64,000 nt of DNA from Pyricularia pennisetigena (GCF_004337985.1 NC_043744.1:3322408-3386407); one strand, 5' to 3'. Positions 11,863-24,959 are shown, counted from the first letter of the stretch. A program made the numbers and translations. Notes: generated from the sequence alone by a model not told the origin.

Positions 11863-14800
11863 CGCGATGAATACGCAGCTGTGCAGCTTATTCGTTCTCT
11901 ACTATGTACGTCGTGTGTGATGTGGCTCAGAGGGAAAGAAAGAAAAGAAAAAAAAGGCCTGGATAAAGACTTCTGGGGTCTAGACCAAGAAGCATACGAC
12001 CCCTCACTATTCCTTTTATTCTACCAAGTAGCCTCTCTAAAATCCCTCTCCCCCCCCTCGAAGGGGAGGATAGTGTTGGTGCTGGTGGCCACCTCATTGT
12101 GCTCATGCATCGACAAGGGCCCCCGAGGAGCATTCCTAAACCACCTTGGGTAACTAACTAGTCAGGGCAATGTTGTGCACCTGGTTGGTTAGGTGAAGCG
12201 CGCATCACTTCGGTGATAAATGTCTGTCTGCCTCGAGATCTTCCTTGAACACTTACAGTTCTGCCATGGCCAAATGACACCGTGAATCATTACCAGTAAA
12301 GGGGGGGGGGGGGGGGCATTGGNNNNNNNNNNNNNNNNNNNNNNNNNNNNNNNNNNNNNNNNNNNNNNNNNNNNNNNNNNNNNNNNNNNNNNNNNNNNNN
12401 NNNNNNNNNNNNNNNNNNNNNNNNNNNNNNNNNNNNNNNNNNNNNNNNNNNNNNNNNNNNNNNNNNNNNNNNNNNNNNNNNNNNNNNNNNNNNNNNNNNN
12501 NNNNNNNNNNNNNNNNNNNNNNNNNNNNNNNNNNNNNNNNNNNNNNNNNNNNNNNNNNNNNNNNNNNNNNNNNNNNNNNNNNNNNNNNNNNNNNNNNNNN
12601 NNNNNNNNNNNNNNNNNNNNNNNNNNNNNNNNNNNNNNNNNNNNNNNNNNNNNNNNNNNNNNNNNNNNNNNGGGGGGGGGGGGGTCATGGTTTTGGCCCG
12701 TTGTTGCGTGGGATACTGGCTTGTCGATTAGAGTGAAGCCTGCTGCAGACTATGTTTCTGCTGACTTGGGAGCTAATGTATGGGTGAGTGGAGATGTTGG
12801 AATGCAGCGAGCGTATCACGTAAACAAATAATACTCGGAACTTTCTAGGCAGCCCTGCCTCATATGATACAGCCAGTATACGAGGGCTGACCTCCAAAAA
12901 TGATCCCGAGCGTAACCATCCATCAATCTGGGTGTCTGGAAGGCCACTAACCCTACGTACATGCTCAGGCTACACCAAATGTGGCCTAGATACGGGAACT
13001 TTTCCATACCTGGTACCACTCGCCGCTGTCACCAATTCAACTGCTTTATCGATATGTGCCAGAATGGCGACGGCACCAAATTGCTTTCTGTTGAATTCAG
13101 CATGTTGTACAGAATTGAGCCTCCTAGTTTGCATGGGTTCTTTACTTGCTTCTTGCTGAATGTGAACTAAACTTAGTTTTATCAGCTTGTTTCAGTTGTC
13201 ATTTACGTCAAGTGTTAAATAAGCCAGGCACTCTTCCCAAGGCAGCTCGAGATAATCTGTGATGAAATTTTGTCATCGCGCAAAGTTTTGGGTAAGGTAA
13301 GTAAGATAAACACAGAGCAGATGGCCGTGGAACGGGTACCTTGCTTCCGTTTTGTTTCATTCAGGGTGACAAGTAAATCATGCCTGCAACATTATGTCGT
13401 AGGTTTGATATGACAGACCGTCAACCAAGTTCAATGTTATTGCCGCATGACTGTGAAGTGGTTGGGTCTTGGTGCAGGGTAGGTCATGCATGCTCATACC
13501 AAATGGCATGTATGCACTGGTTGACTAGGCTACTGCGGACCTTTTTATCTTTTTGAGAGACGAACACGTGTAAATACCATGTGTTTACAGATTTTGACAT
13601 GTTTAGATGATTGGATGACATTTTGCCAAGCCAACTAGATACTGCCAACTGCAGTCGAAGCTTCTATGTATGCGTTGCAGACTGTACTCAAAGTCTATTA
13701 TTGCGGGGGACGCCCAAAGGCCATGCGTGCAAGGTGGTCTTATAAGAATAGCGTTAAGCTGTTGGCCCGACCTTTTTTTCCAATGGGCTCGATGGAGAAG
13801 TGGCCGACCCTTGCTTTTTTGGGTAAAAACTGCCAGCCCGATCCGCCGGGTTTGATGCCGAGTCCCATCGCTGTGACTATCTTAGATCTGAGCGCTATTC
13901 ACGGCCCGCACCGACTCAAAAGTGACGTGCTTTGCTGTGACGGGGTGGATTTGACTCAGGGTTGTGGAGAGGAAATCAATCAATCTATCATGGCTCTGAT
14001 TCTAAACGAATATGTGGGATTGCCCCCCGTAGCCGCAATCAGAAGATAGTGTCCATCTAAAGAACAAGTCAGGACAATTTGGTTCGGCTGAGTGGTCATC
14101 GCTGTGACATTAGATGCTGACCAAGCAGAGCTGGAAGTAATTATACATAGGGGGCTGTCTGGACTTCTCACTGCCCATCACCAATCTTACACGTATTTGA
14201 TATAGAGTTCTAGCATGGTCTACTGTAGCATCAATTGGATCAAACGATGGGCGAAAAGTCGTGGGAAAACTCGGAGAAGCTAGCTGCGTTGGTTGTTTGC
14301 CTTGAACAATCATTATGTTGCACTAATCGCCGACCATCGGTGTTTAAGCTTGATTGCTATCGGTAGTTTTGGACAAGCCTCGTCGGGTGAATGTGCTTCG
14401 ATCCCGACGTTGTCAGACCACAAATATTAACTGAAGGCGCCAATATTTGGAAACCCTTTGATATGGAGGTATACGGTAAATACGGCAAACCCCCACGGCT
14501 TTGCATGTGCCTGAACGCAAATCACCGCCAATTGCGACGAGGTGGCGTAGCGAAGAGGGGCTTAATCAGCTAGAAAGTGGGCCGGCCGTTTAGTGGAAGA
14601 CGGCCTCTTGGTTGCTGTTAATGAGCACGTAGTGCCCCAGCAAAGGTGCTGCCCCAAGGGACATTTACCTGCATCCTAATTCAGGACTAGCTGACTTCAG
14701 GTCGGATTCAGGATGGAGCAGCTAAAGCGTTGAGGAGCTTGGACCAACGGTGTCATGATGCAGCACATGGAAGGGAAGCTAGGGAGTTGTTCAGCTGCGA

Positions 14801-15250
14801 CGGCAGGCCCAAGATCGTCTCTGAATTCTATCTGGGACAGGGTTGAGCATCATTGTTTGCACTTCGAACCCCTCCATTGCATCGTCTGCCGCATTTGGTT
14901 ATCATTTTATAATCTATCGGCGGGAGGTGAGCGCACGCGAAAACGAACCAGCTGCTGTTCATCTTGCCGAACCTTGGCGAATAGGCGTCGATTCATGCTG
15001 ACGCCAGATCTTTTCGGCTGAGTTTACCGGTGATTCAGTCGCGCCTCTGAGGCAGCGATCCACAACGTCATCCAGAACCAGGCAGTTTCGATGCCACGCG
15101 TGCGCACTCATCCACGCCGCCACCATCGGCCTTCTTCTCAACGGCCTTCACACCCCTGCTTTTATTTAGACCGACTTGCTGCCATTCCGCATCAGCCCTT
15201 CGATCTGCCCAATTGATCGCTCACCAACCGACTTGCAACCAGAGCCAGCC
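11863..15250. other. Gene-free stretch upstream of BLM10
   Basis: About 3.4 kb including a 349-base gap. The left end is the promoter of the acyltransferase and the right end (about 14,900-15,250) that of BLM10. Frames in between are short, without domains or credible splice structure. No RNA gene was recognised. Confidence 0.55.
12323..12671. other. Assembly gap flanked by G homopolymers (349 N)
   Basis: The gap is bounded by a run of about 16 G on the left (12301-12316) and 13 G on the right (12672-12684). This suggests sequencing or assembly failed in a G-rich tract. Confidence 0.98.
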
Positions 15251-18200
15251 ATGGATGAGGCGGAAACGCACGCCGCCTCGGCAGACTCGATCGCAGCCGG
15301 GCACGCCGCGGCAGCGCTACATTTTGTCGGCGGGCATTTCGGCGTGTCGGCCGATTCGATATCTAGAGCCACGTCGCCCGGCCTGACGGTTTCCAAGAAC
15401 TCCGAGGACAATGACAAGCGATACAGGCCCCGGACCTTTGCCTACCAACGACTCCTGCCCTACCCCGTCGAAGATGAGAGCTATCGCGATGAAGCCCTGG
15501 CAGGCATCCTCAAGAATCTCTACATGTCCATCATGGCCGAGGACTTTTCGCCTGGTGCCTTGCACTGGACCAGGGAGCTGCAGGGCTGGTTGAATCTCAA
15601 ATTCGAGATGACGCGAGAGCTCCGCTCCAAACTGGTTCAGGTGTACTATCACCTGGCATTGGCGCCAGGTCTCGATACGAACACAGCAGACCGCTTCACA
15701 AAGATGCTGGTCACCCTCACAAGGTACGTTGGGTTGATCGAGATTTACTTGAGGGGATGGAGGGGGGGACAGAGACGCGGGCCCACCTTGGCCATGCTCT
15801 TTCGCAGCCGCCCCATCCCATCAGCACCTTTGGTACGCATGCATGCTAACTCAATACGTTATACCGACACAGGAGAAAGCACTACCTCAAGCCAGTAGAA
15901 GATCTCGTTCTCGATTGGCGACCCCTCTGGAAAGAGATCAAGGCGCTGGTCCTCCCGTCGGAATGCCCATCACACCAGAGCCGCCGGCGTCGATCGCAAC
16001 GGCATCTACTGAGGCTCTGCCTACATTCGCAGATATACTTTGACCCGAGTTCAAGGCGCGAGATGTTGGACGAGTTTCTGCCATACTTCAGCACCTCCGA
16101 CTTGACGAACGCTTACATCGTCCTCGCCCTCGTCACTACTATGCTTCCGTCAACCCCGTCGGCGTCCACCGACGAACTTTCTCAACCTTCCGAGTACTTC
16201 CCGACTTTGTTCCACATCTGGTCGCTGGTTAATAGGTCTAAAATCTTTGACCAGTGCTTCATCGATGTATTTTCACGCATGTCCCGGGACTACTTGGGGT
16301 GCAACGACGTCCCTTTCTCGGAACACGGCATCTTCACTAGAGACCAGTCAGACTATATCTTCACTGCTATCCTGCGGCTCACAGAGATTCCGGTTGGCCA
16401 GGCCAACTCTCCCTACACAACGCTAGATTACTCTTCAGGTCTGGCAGTGTATCTGGAGAAGGACAAGAAAAAGTATCCTGTGCCATATATGATTGCCCGA
16501 TGGGTCGTACACTCCCTGTCGCCGCATTGCCTGGGGAAGGACAGTTCGATACTGCTGAGTCTTGAGGGTCTGATGGAGTCAATCGATACATTTTTCCACC
16601 CGTCAAATCACGGCTCTTGGGCTCAATTCCTTGGCCAGCTCACTTACTACCTCACTGACATTTTTGTCTCGAGATGGAACAGAGAGCAGAGCGGAGAGCT
16701 CAATCTCCCGGCCGATCGAAAGATCAATGACGAGCTCAAGAAGAGGTTTGTTTTGTCCCTGAGGGAGGTCACTTTCATGGGATTGTTTGCCAAGAGCTCC
16801 AAGGTCGCCAATTACTACTATTCCACGTTGCAGGGTCTTGCATATCTGCAACCCGATCTCATTCTTCCAGGTGCTCTTCAGCGCTTTTACCCTAGCTTGC
16901 AAGGGTTGGTTGAGGTGCATCGGACGACGGCAAGTCTCTGTGGCCTTCAAATGATCACCAACATAATGGCTCGTCAAAAAGGTTTCAGATGCCATCTCAC
17001 CGCGTTGATGGCTCTAGCATTACCTGGCATCGACGCGAATGACCTGGGGAAAACGCAATACACACTCAATTTTTTCCAAAGTGTGGCTTACAGCATTCCC
17101 TTGGTATCTCTGATCAAAGAACACGACGATGTCCACGACACCTCACTCGCCATGCAGTTTGTACAGGGAGAGATGGATAGGATGGAGCAAGAAGGCCAAG
17201 ATGTCAAGATCAACTACGACGAGGAGCTTACCGACGAGATGGAAGAAGCGATTGTGCGTTCTTCCACAGCAGGGTTTGGAGAGTTCATTATTGCATTACT
17301 TGGCAAAGTCTTTACCCTCCTTGAGAACCTCCCCGACTCCTCACACCTGCGGACTGGCTCTCCTGAGGATAATGTCATCAATACCTTGCCAGCGGCATTG
17401 ACGCCGCTTTTTGCTTCTTTGTCACCAGAGCTGTTTGAGATTGCTCTGGAGAAGCTCTCAAACTTTGTTTCAACTCATGTCGTTCATCAGGCGCGTGATG
17501 CCATGGCCTGGATATGCAATGCATTGTGCAAAGTCAACCCAGAGAAGACTCTGAAGGTCTTCATTCCCATGCTCATAGCCAACATTCGCAGCGAGATCGA
17601 CGACAACGGCGCGGCGTCTGATCGGAGCAGTGGCACAGACGTCTTGCCCCGAGATCGCGCCCTTGTTTGGCACGTCAGCATGCTTAGTATGTGTGTGGTT
17701 CACGTTGGCAATGAGGTGTTACGGTATCGGGCCGAGCTCCTGGGCATCGCCCAGTACATGCAGGAAAAGTGTCGCGGACTCCCGACTATTCACATCTCAA
17801 ATTTTGTTCACCATCTTCTGCTAAACCTCACACATACCTACACCCTCGACAATGCCCTCTTCGAGCCGGATGTCATCGCCAAGGGCCTCGGAGTTGAACA
17901 CTGGGGTCGCGTCACTGCCCCTGCAGATCTGACCATCCACTGGCATCGTCCCTCTCGGGAAGAAATTGAGTTTGCAGTTGAGTTGTTCGAGCTGCAGGCA
18001 CATGCGGCATCGAAACGCTTGGAGACTTTGATGAGCGACGAATCTCCAATCGCAAGATCAGCGAAAAACAAGGAATGGAGTGACGAGGTTTCGAGGGTAC
18101 TCTCGCGTATCCGCCTTGTGATATCTGGTGTGTCGGCTCTATTTGACCCTGAACGAGTTGTGAGCCACAAGGTGAACGGGCATGTACCTCAACAAGATGA

Positions 18201-21200
18201 CAGCATGGATACAGACGGCGACACTGCTATGGATGAAGACGACGACCCTCTGGCTGAAGCAGCAGATGACGACGAGCTGAAGCGGAAATACATTTACCCC
18301 GCAGGATATCTCTTGGATCGCAGCAGTACCCTCTACGAGCATATTCATCAGCTACGGGAAGACATAGGCCGCACTCTCTCACGAACGCACCGTTTCCTGA
18401 TCGCTGAACAGGAAGACGACGTCCCATGTTTCACCGCGCTCTATGCGGCGTACCGGACATGGATAACAGATGTGGGAATTGAGAGGTCTGCACATCCGCT
18501 TGAGCGTCTCCTTCGCCTCTACAAGGCTGATGTGGGTCCGTTCAAGGTGAGCGGACTGCGAAAACCCTATCCTCGTCCCCTGCTTGTCAAGCGAGCCGAT
18601 GCGTACCAGCTCCAACGCGTCAAATACAACGCATCATACCGTCAAAAGGGTGAACTGGACAAGCAGCTTCTGCTAGATCTGGCAGAATCCTGTACGTCAG
18701 CCTACGCAGACGTGCGTAGGGTTGCACAAGGTTCGCAGGACTCTTCCTTGAAGGTGCTCATTGGCGGGAGGCCACTAGTGATTCCAATGCTGCTCAAGAA
18801 GCTCCGCATTGCTCTCGATGAAGTTAATCACGATCGCATCAAGGGCGCCATGTACACCTTACTCTTCACTAGCCTTCTCAAGACGCTTATGAAGGATTGG
18901 CGATTCGCCAGTGATTTTATGAGAATGTATCTGGAGACGGCGAATGTGGACAAAGCATCCATCCAGGCACTAGGGTCTACTGCGCTCTACTCCCTGATGG
19001 ACTTTGGTAGGCCGCTGGAACGCTTGATACTCAAGGACGATTCCATCATTGACGGGATCAAGCCCGCCGATGACTGCTCTGCGCGGATTAAGAAGCGGCA
19101 CAAATTCATCCTGGAGCGCCGTGCCAAGGTTGAAGCAAAGAAGGCGGCACTAGGCTTGGAGCTCACCGAGATGGCGCGGGTGAGCCATTGGAAAGTCGCG
19201 ACGAGGTGCATCCTGTTTGCCACAAACCTGAGCAGCCGATTCGACACTATTGCACCTCCCGAGTACATTGAGCTCGTCGTCAAGGGCACCAATGATCCGC
19301 ACCCGGGCCTGAGGAGCGGTTATCAGTCGGCGTTTAGTACCCTCTTCACCACGATCGACATGCGCGCTGTCTATGATCATGATTACCGCAAGTACTTGGC
19401 CGAGGAGGTCAAGGACTACCAGACAATCGAAGTTACCGTGCCTGAGAATGATCCGGAATGGACAGACCGCTTCCTCAAAGGCTTTGAGGACTACGATAAT
19501 ATTCCAGAATTTTATGTTGACACCGATCATCCTGGGTGGCTTGTTTGGGGGAAAAAGTTCCTGGCTATGCGATCCCGCCCAGTGCCCTTTGAGGACTATG
19601 ATGACGTGGAGAAGGCCGCACGAGAGCAGATCGGCAAGTTGCTGGACAAAGACTGGTTCAAGCAGTGCTTTGAGTACATGAAGCAAGAGCCCAGGGACAG
19701 TGTTAACGATCGCTTCAGGATGCAAAACGCCATTCTACTGATTCACCTCTTCGACCTGATGAACTACAATGTCACCACGGTGAAGCTGGAAGACATTATA
19801 GATCTCGTCAAGGACGTCTATGGCGATGGCAGTGACAAACACCAGCATCGAGCAACATCCGAAATCCTCGGGGCCCTATTGTCGGGAAGTGCTGAAGACC
19901 CGATAGAGATGCGGTCCAAAATTTGGAAGTTCGCGGCTCCTTGGATGCTGAAGATTTTAGCCGAGGACCTGACGCCAGACAACTTGTCTTACTGGATGAC
20001 ATGTCTTCATGTCATAGCTGACTCGAAAGACCCGCGCAAGTTTCCCGAGTTCATGAAGAGTATTGGAGCCTTCAGGTTGGATATGAGCTCGAACGCGGCG
20101 TTCAAGGAATCCTCACAGTTGCAGCTGCTGGAGTTACTGATCAACAATTCAGGCTGGCATTTCCGTCACGAGAAGCCTATTCTTGAGGACTTCCTCGCTC
20201 ACATTGATCACCCTTACAAGTCGGTTCGCGAGTCTATTGGCAGGGTCATCGCTACTATTTATCGCAGTCGATACCACGAGTCTTTCCCCAACGTGGATAC
20301 TCTCCTACGGGAAAACAAAGCGGCTTCGTCGATAGGCATCCGCCCGTACCAGCCCAATGACGAATTCACGGCCACGATTTTAGAGGTGTTTGAGCGACTC
20401 GAAAAGTGGCGCCATGAACGTGAGCCTGGACAGCAGACCCCGTCTAGCTACACCTCGGGATCCAAGACGGTACTCGCATGGCTGGATACGATGCTCAGTT
20501 CCCACGAGTGCACTCAGCTAGTTCAGTTCTTCCCGGATCCGTTTATAAACCAACTTCTGCACATGATGGATGTCAAGGAGGATCCGGAACTCATGCGCCT
20601 GGCGTACCATGTATACCGCCATCTACCAAACATTCCATTGCGGGAGGGAGAGGATGATGCCTTCATAAAAGCCCTTATCAAGGTGGGCCGATCGGCTTCG
20701 TCGTGGCACCAGCGTCTTAGGGCATTGGTCAACATGCAGGTTGTCTACTTCAGGCGACTGTTCCTTACGGCGCCGCCCCAGCGAGCGCTTCTATTTGACG
20801 CCGTCAGCAACATGCTTGCAGATGCTCAGCTGGAGGTTCGTGATGGTGCATGCGCAACACTGGCGGGCATGATCCGTTGTTCCCCGCATGTCTACCGTGA
20901 GCCCATCATCCACAATCTCAAGGCGCGATTCGAAGAGCAGTTGAGTCAGAACCCAATGCCCAAGTCCAGGCGGGCTCTGCAGGCTTCGGGTACGTCTTCG
21001 GGCACGGAAACTCCAGTCGATGTCCAGGCTCAGATCAGGGCGCGCCATGCCGCCGTGCTAGGCCTGGGCGCGTTGATTGAGGCATTCCCCTATCTTACCC
21101 CGCCTCCCAAGTGGATGCCCGAGGTGCTGGCTCTTCTGGCGAGAAACGCGGCTAGTGACCCTGGAATTGTGGGCAAGGCCACCAAGACCATTTTGGCAGA

Positions 21201-21405
21201 GTTCAAGAAGACGCGACAGGATAGCTGGGGAGTTGATCAAAAGGTTAGTCTACATTTTTTATTATTATTATTGTTTGCCTTCCCCAACATTGAAGCTATC
21301 ACACATGTGTCAGGATGCTAACATATATCTTCAACGTCACAGTATTTCACTTCCGAACAGCTTGAGGACTTGGAGGGTGTTCTCTGGAAGAGCTACTTTG
21401 CGTAG
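15251..21405 (+). CDS. BLM10: Proteasome activator BLM10/PA200 family protein
   Basis: Exons 15251-15723, 15873-21243 and 21343-21405 encode 1,968 aa; the introns (149 and 99 nt) are GT-AG, the second with a GCTAAC branch-like site. The protein is a long alpha-solenoid with HEAT-like character. The C-terminal region carries the family signature: an ALxxFPY-type helix (ALIEAFPYLTPPPKWMPEV), then KKTRQDSW and a final FTSEQLEDLEGVLW helix. A single ATG fits; the upstream in-frame codon at 15176 is TTG. Blm10/PA200 caps the 20S proteasome in the nucleus and cytosol and docks through its C-terminal tail. Known yeast and mammalian members end in Tyr-Tyr-Ala; this one ends Ser-Tyr-Phe-Ala, so the penultimate tyrosine is replaced by phenylalanine. 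An acidic low-complexity stretch (DSMDTDGDTAMDEDDDP) is near the middle. Confidence 0.95.
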
Positions 21406-21895
21406 GGTGGGTTTGATCTGGGCATTCAACCAGATTTTAGATCCAGTCCATTGTGTATCCTTCCGTATGACTTGTAGCCGTTGGGATTCCATGGTGGAAA
21501 CCGCAAATTTCTAGTCTTTGTCCTTTGTTCTCTTCTTTCTTTTTTCTGCATACGGTGCGGTGAGGATTCCTGGGGTGTGTACGGACGGACCGGATTGCAT
21601 TCCCACAGCGCTAAGAGAATACGCCAGATGAATATCTACATATTTTGAACATGACTTGTACTGATTTGATGGCGACCGCAATCAACGGCGGGATGTACTT
21701 GCTTCTTCGCCAAGCATATGGTAGATTGTAAGTGCGGTGTTTGACCAGAATTTACAGTGCAGGTGCGAGGTTATGAAGCAAAGGTCATTCAGGCTGTCAC
21801 AACAAGGCGAGAAATAGTGACTATATAACACCCCCATATGCACTGGCGCATGGCGCATTTTACTCTACATAATTCACAGGCGACGACGTACGAGC
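21406..21895. other. Intergenic between BLM10 and DODA-like gene (convergent)
   Basis: About 490 bases holding two facing 3' ends. Nothing else is seen. Confidence 0.6.
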
Positions 21896-22966
21896 TCAGT
21901 CCCAATAGTAGGAATGGATGTCCAAGCCTACATAGTCGTCGACGTAGAATTTAGCCTCCTCTTGGCCAGCGGCACCGGCACAAACGGCCAGGGGCATGAA
22001 GTGCTCGGACCCATGAGGCGGGTGGCTGACGTAGGCATCGGGCCAGGTCCTCCAGGCGGCGAACTTGTCCTCCCTGGCCTGGACGTCCTTGGTGGTGGCG
22101 GCATCGGTGACGGCGGCGTTCCAGGCCTTGTGGCCGGTCCTAAATGCGTCGGACGCGATGATGCCGTCGCCCGAGAGCATGATGCGCAGGTTGTGGAAGG
22201 AGGCGAACCCGGAGCCGACGATGGCGACGGGCCCGTTGCCGGCTTCGGCCTCGCGGCGCTGCAGGTCGCCCAGGGCGCGGCCCAGGCGGAAGTGGGCGCG
22301 CGCGTCGTCGCTCCCCAGCACCGACACCTGCAGCACCGGCACGTCGGCCTCGGGCCGCGCCAGCAGCAGCGGCACGAACACGCCGTGGTCCCAGCCCCGG
22401 TCCGGCTGCAGGCGCGGCGACAGGCCGTGCTCGGCGGCCACGGCGGCCAGCCTCGCGGCGAGATCTGGCGCTCCCGCCGCCGCGTACTTGAACTCGTAGC
22501 TCTCGGGAGGGAAGCCGTAGTAGTCGTAGATGAGCGCCGGGCGCGCCGACGAGGTGATCTCCGGGAAGGAGAGCGGGGATTTCGCCACCCAGTGGGCCGT
22601 CACCAGGATTATGGCCCTCGGCCTGCGCGCGGGGTCCGGCGAGGTCAGGTTCAGGATGGAGGGGACCCGCGTGCGCAGGGAGGCCGTCATGGCGGCGGAG
22701 CTGGGGTCGTTTAGGAGCGGGAGGGGCCCGCCGCCGTGGGAGAGGGCGACGATGGCGCCTGTTGTTGCGCGGCGCGACATTGCGACTTGGTCGAGGGATG
22801 GTTGTGCTGGTGGTGTCGGTGTTGTGATGACCGCCGTTTTGAGGTTGGCAAGATAATATGCAGCAATGGAAAGGAAGAGGACACCGAGGGATGCGATCAG
22901 TTGCGTTTTTCTTGAAGGCATTGGCGGCTTCTTTTGGGGTGGACTCGATGCTGCCGCCGCGGTCAC
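21896..22966 (-). CDS. LigB/DODA-type extradiol dioxygenase with N-terminal membrane anchor
   Basis: Single-exon gene, 356 aa. Metal-ligand and active-site motifs of the class III extradiol (DODA) family are visible: SHGGGP (His77), TAHW (His125), WDHGVFVPL (His194), SFHNLR (His258) and GSEHFMPL (His322). These enzymes use non-haem iron or zinc to open catechol rings, and plant and fungal DODA act on DOPA-like catechols. Unlike the usual soluble form, this protein has about 25 hydrophobic residues near positions 21-46 after a short basic stretch, so a type II membrane anchor or cleaved signal is likely. An internal Met16 (MPSRKTQ) is an alternative start that keeps the anchor. The C-terminus has the family-like DIHSYYWD. 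The actual substrate is unknown. Confidence 0.9.
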   Translation of the reverse strand: MTAAAASSPPQKKPPMPSRKTQLIASLGVLFLSIAAYYLANLKTAVITTPTPPAQPSLDQVAMSRRATTGAIVALSHGGGPLPLLNDPSSAAMTASLRTRVPSILNLTSPDPARRPRAIILVTAHWVAKSPLSFPEITSSARPALIYDYYGFPPESYEFKYAAAGAPDLAARLAAVAAEHGLSPRLQPDRGWDHGVFVPLLLARPEADVPVLQVSVLGSDDARAHFRLGRALGDLQRREAEAGNGPVAIVGSGFASFHNLRIMLSGDGIIASDAFRTGHKAWNAAVTDAATTKDVQAREDKFAAWRTWPDAYVSHPPHGSEHFMPLAVCAGAAGQEEAKFYVDDYVGLDIHSYYWD

Positions 22967-24959
22967 GTCCCAAGGTATATTTACAGACTAATTACAGTAT
23001 AGTTGATTGGAAAGCCAGAAGCCGGTGGGATGAGATTACCTTGTTCGACATTTCACGTGATTAGAAATTAATACAAACCAAAATATTATTCAATTAATTA
23101 GACTAGTGGACCACAACGGTAGAAAACCAAACGGTGGCAAGCTAGCGTAGGTGGAGTTGAATATAAAAGGGTGAAAAATGCGATTGCAGAATGAAGCCCG
23201 AAAAACGGCATCACAGCCTCTATATGAACGGTATCGATGGTGTAGAGCCGGGTCGCCGGAAATTGATAGGGAATAAAGAAAAAGAAGGCACGTCTATCCC
23301 AATCAATCGAGGAGTGATTGGCCTAGGAAAATTCAGGACACCGCAGCAAGTCTTGGCGTGCCTGCAATAATCCGATGGCATGTCAGGAACAGTGATTTTT
23401 AGGGCCGGAGCAGATGCTGCATTGGCAGGGCAGGCCAGTTGAGAACTGATAAGAGAGATGATGCCAAGTGAAAAAAAAGCTGGGTACGTTATAGAAGGCA
23501 TTGACACAATCTTCCGTTTTCTTGGCTGTTATCAAGGCGGGGTAGCCCTTGCGGCTGGGACCCAGAAGCCAAAAGATATGATCAAAGTTGGGGTTTCTGG
23601 TCTGTGCGGCCCGTCGAACGCAGCACGCCGAACTGAAAAGCTCCATTGGACTGAGGCGTGCTCCCGTAGGCACTCAAGTGCCCTGCCTACGGGAGCTGGA
23701 AGCTGGAGGTCGGTCAGTGCGGTTCCATCAACCCCGCAGAGGATTTTAGGTAGGAGCTGTGTAGGTGGTCGGGTGTCGTCCCAATTAAAAAATGTCCATT
23801 GTTCCGCGCACTTGAAAGTGAGTAAGTAAACCGATAATTACACGCCCAAGTTATAGATGGGGTGTTCAGTTCAGCGTATGTCGGATTTCAGCAAACAAAT
23901 GAACCGAAATGCAATAAACAATAGCCACCAGGGATTGAACAACCAACTACAGCTATATCCGATTGAGCCGACAACTTGCCAAGCCACCACCACCTTGCCC
24001 CGTCCTTCTTCTTTTTTCTGGATTCTTTCTTGTTTTGCTGCTATGGACCAACCAACCTCGTCGCCACCCAACGTCGAGTCAAAGAGTTGCAGCAAAGCTT
24101 TTGAGCTCCTGCCAATTGCGGTTAGCGTCAGCAACAAACCATTGACGGGCCTTTTATTGTCAGCTTCCTTTGAAGAACAAGCACTCCGATCCATGCAACA
24201 TGGGTACGATGCCGTCGAGCCGGATAGTAATAAGAATGTAAGCAAGCACGTAATCGGTGAAAATGCTTTGTTCTGTAGAACTACTGTTGAAGAATCTAGG
24301 CGTGAAGAAATCAGCAGGAGACGAGACACAGAGAGAAGAGGAAGAAGAAAAATGCAAAAAAAAGGCGCTACTGCTCAAATGTCGGACTAATTATCTGCAG
24401 CGATGCTTTTCCCGACAGCACAAACGACAAAGTGGCTTGCCATGTTCACCCTTAACCACGTTGGCTAAGACCCCGTTCCTAGCAGGCAACAACGAACCGG
24501 CCCAACTCTCATTCTAGCGGACATGGGGCCCCGCCAGCCGGTCAATGCTTGCCTTGGCAAACCACAATTTCAACCTTCCTTTCTCGGAGAGCCCCTTCAG
24601 CCTATGAACGGCGAGCCGTCTCTTGCCCCTGGTTTGCAGCCGCCGAAGCAGCCAATCTCAACATCCCATCCAGGCTCGGCGGACGCGTGTAACCCGTGGC
24701 CTCGGTAACGCGCAGTAGATTGTATTGCAGATGGCCTCCTCCGATGCTACTGTCGGCTCGGTGGCAAGGGTCCTTCTCCCCAGGGCCGCCGTTACCATAA
24801 AAGCATGTCTTGCCTCTCCAACGTCGCTCCATTGATCTGGGTTCCCTCTTTTCTTTTCTTCCTCACGCGCCCATTAGATTGGAGCTCGCACCGAGGAATC
24901 GTCTCAAGCCCAGCCGCAATTTGGACCTTTTTTCTATCCCACCTCCTTAGGAAGTCAAC
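22967..24959. other. Divergent promoter region between DODA-like and choice-of-anchor-B genes
   Basis: About 2 kb between two outward-facing genes. It carries a perfect inverted repeat (23660-23696) and a CT-rich leader before the ATG at 24960 (around 24846-24935). Frames near 23,857-24,390 show no domain or splice logic. Confidence 0.6.
23660..23696. repeat. Perfect 13-bp inverted repeat (hairpin)
   Basis: Left arm GCTCCCGTAGGCA (23660-23672) and right arm TGCCTACGGGAGC (23684-23696) are exact reverse complements with an 11-base spacer. It lies in the divergent intergenic region. It could be a hairpin, a dimer-binding site or a tip of a small element; no second copy was noticed. Confidence 0.85.

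Noticed and set aside
12290..12831. Frames across the second gap
   Set aside because: Same reason: open only because of N runs and G homopolymers.
21914..22714. 266-codon plus-strand frame opposite the DODA-like gene
   Set aside because: Antisense shadow in GC-rich DNA.
23857..24390. 177-codon plus-strand frame
   Set aside because: No domain and no conserved-looking segment; overlapping antisense frames are equally open.
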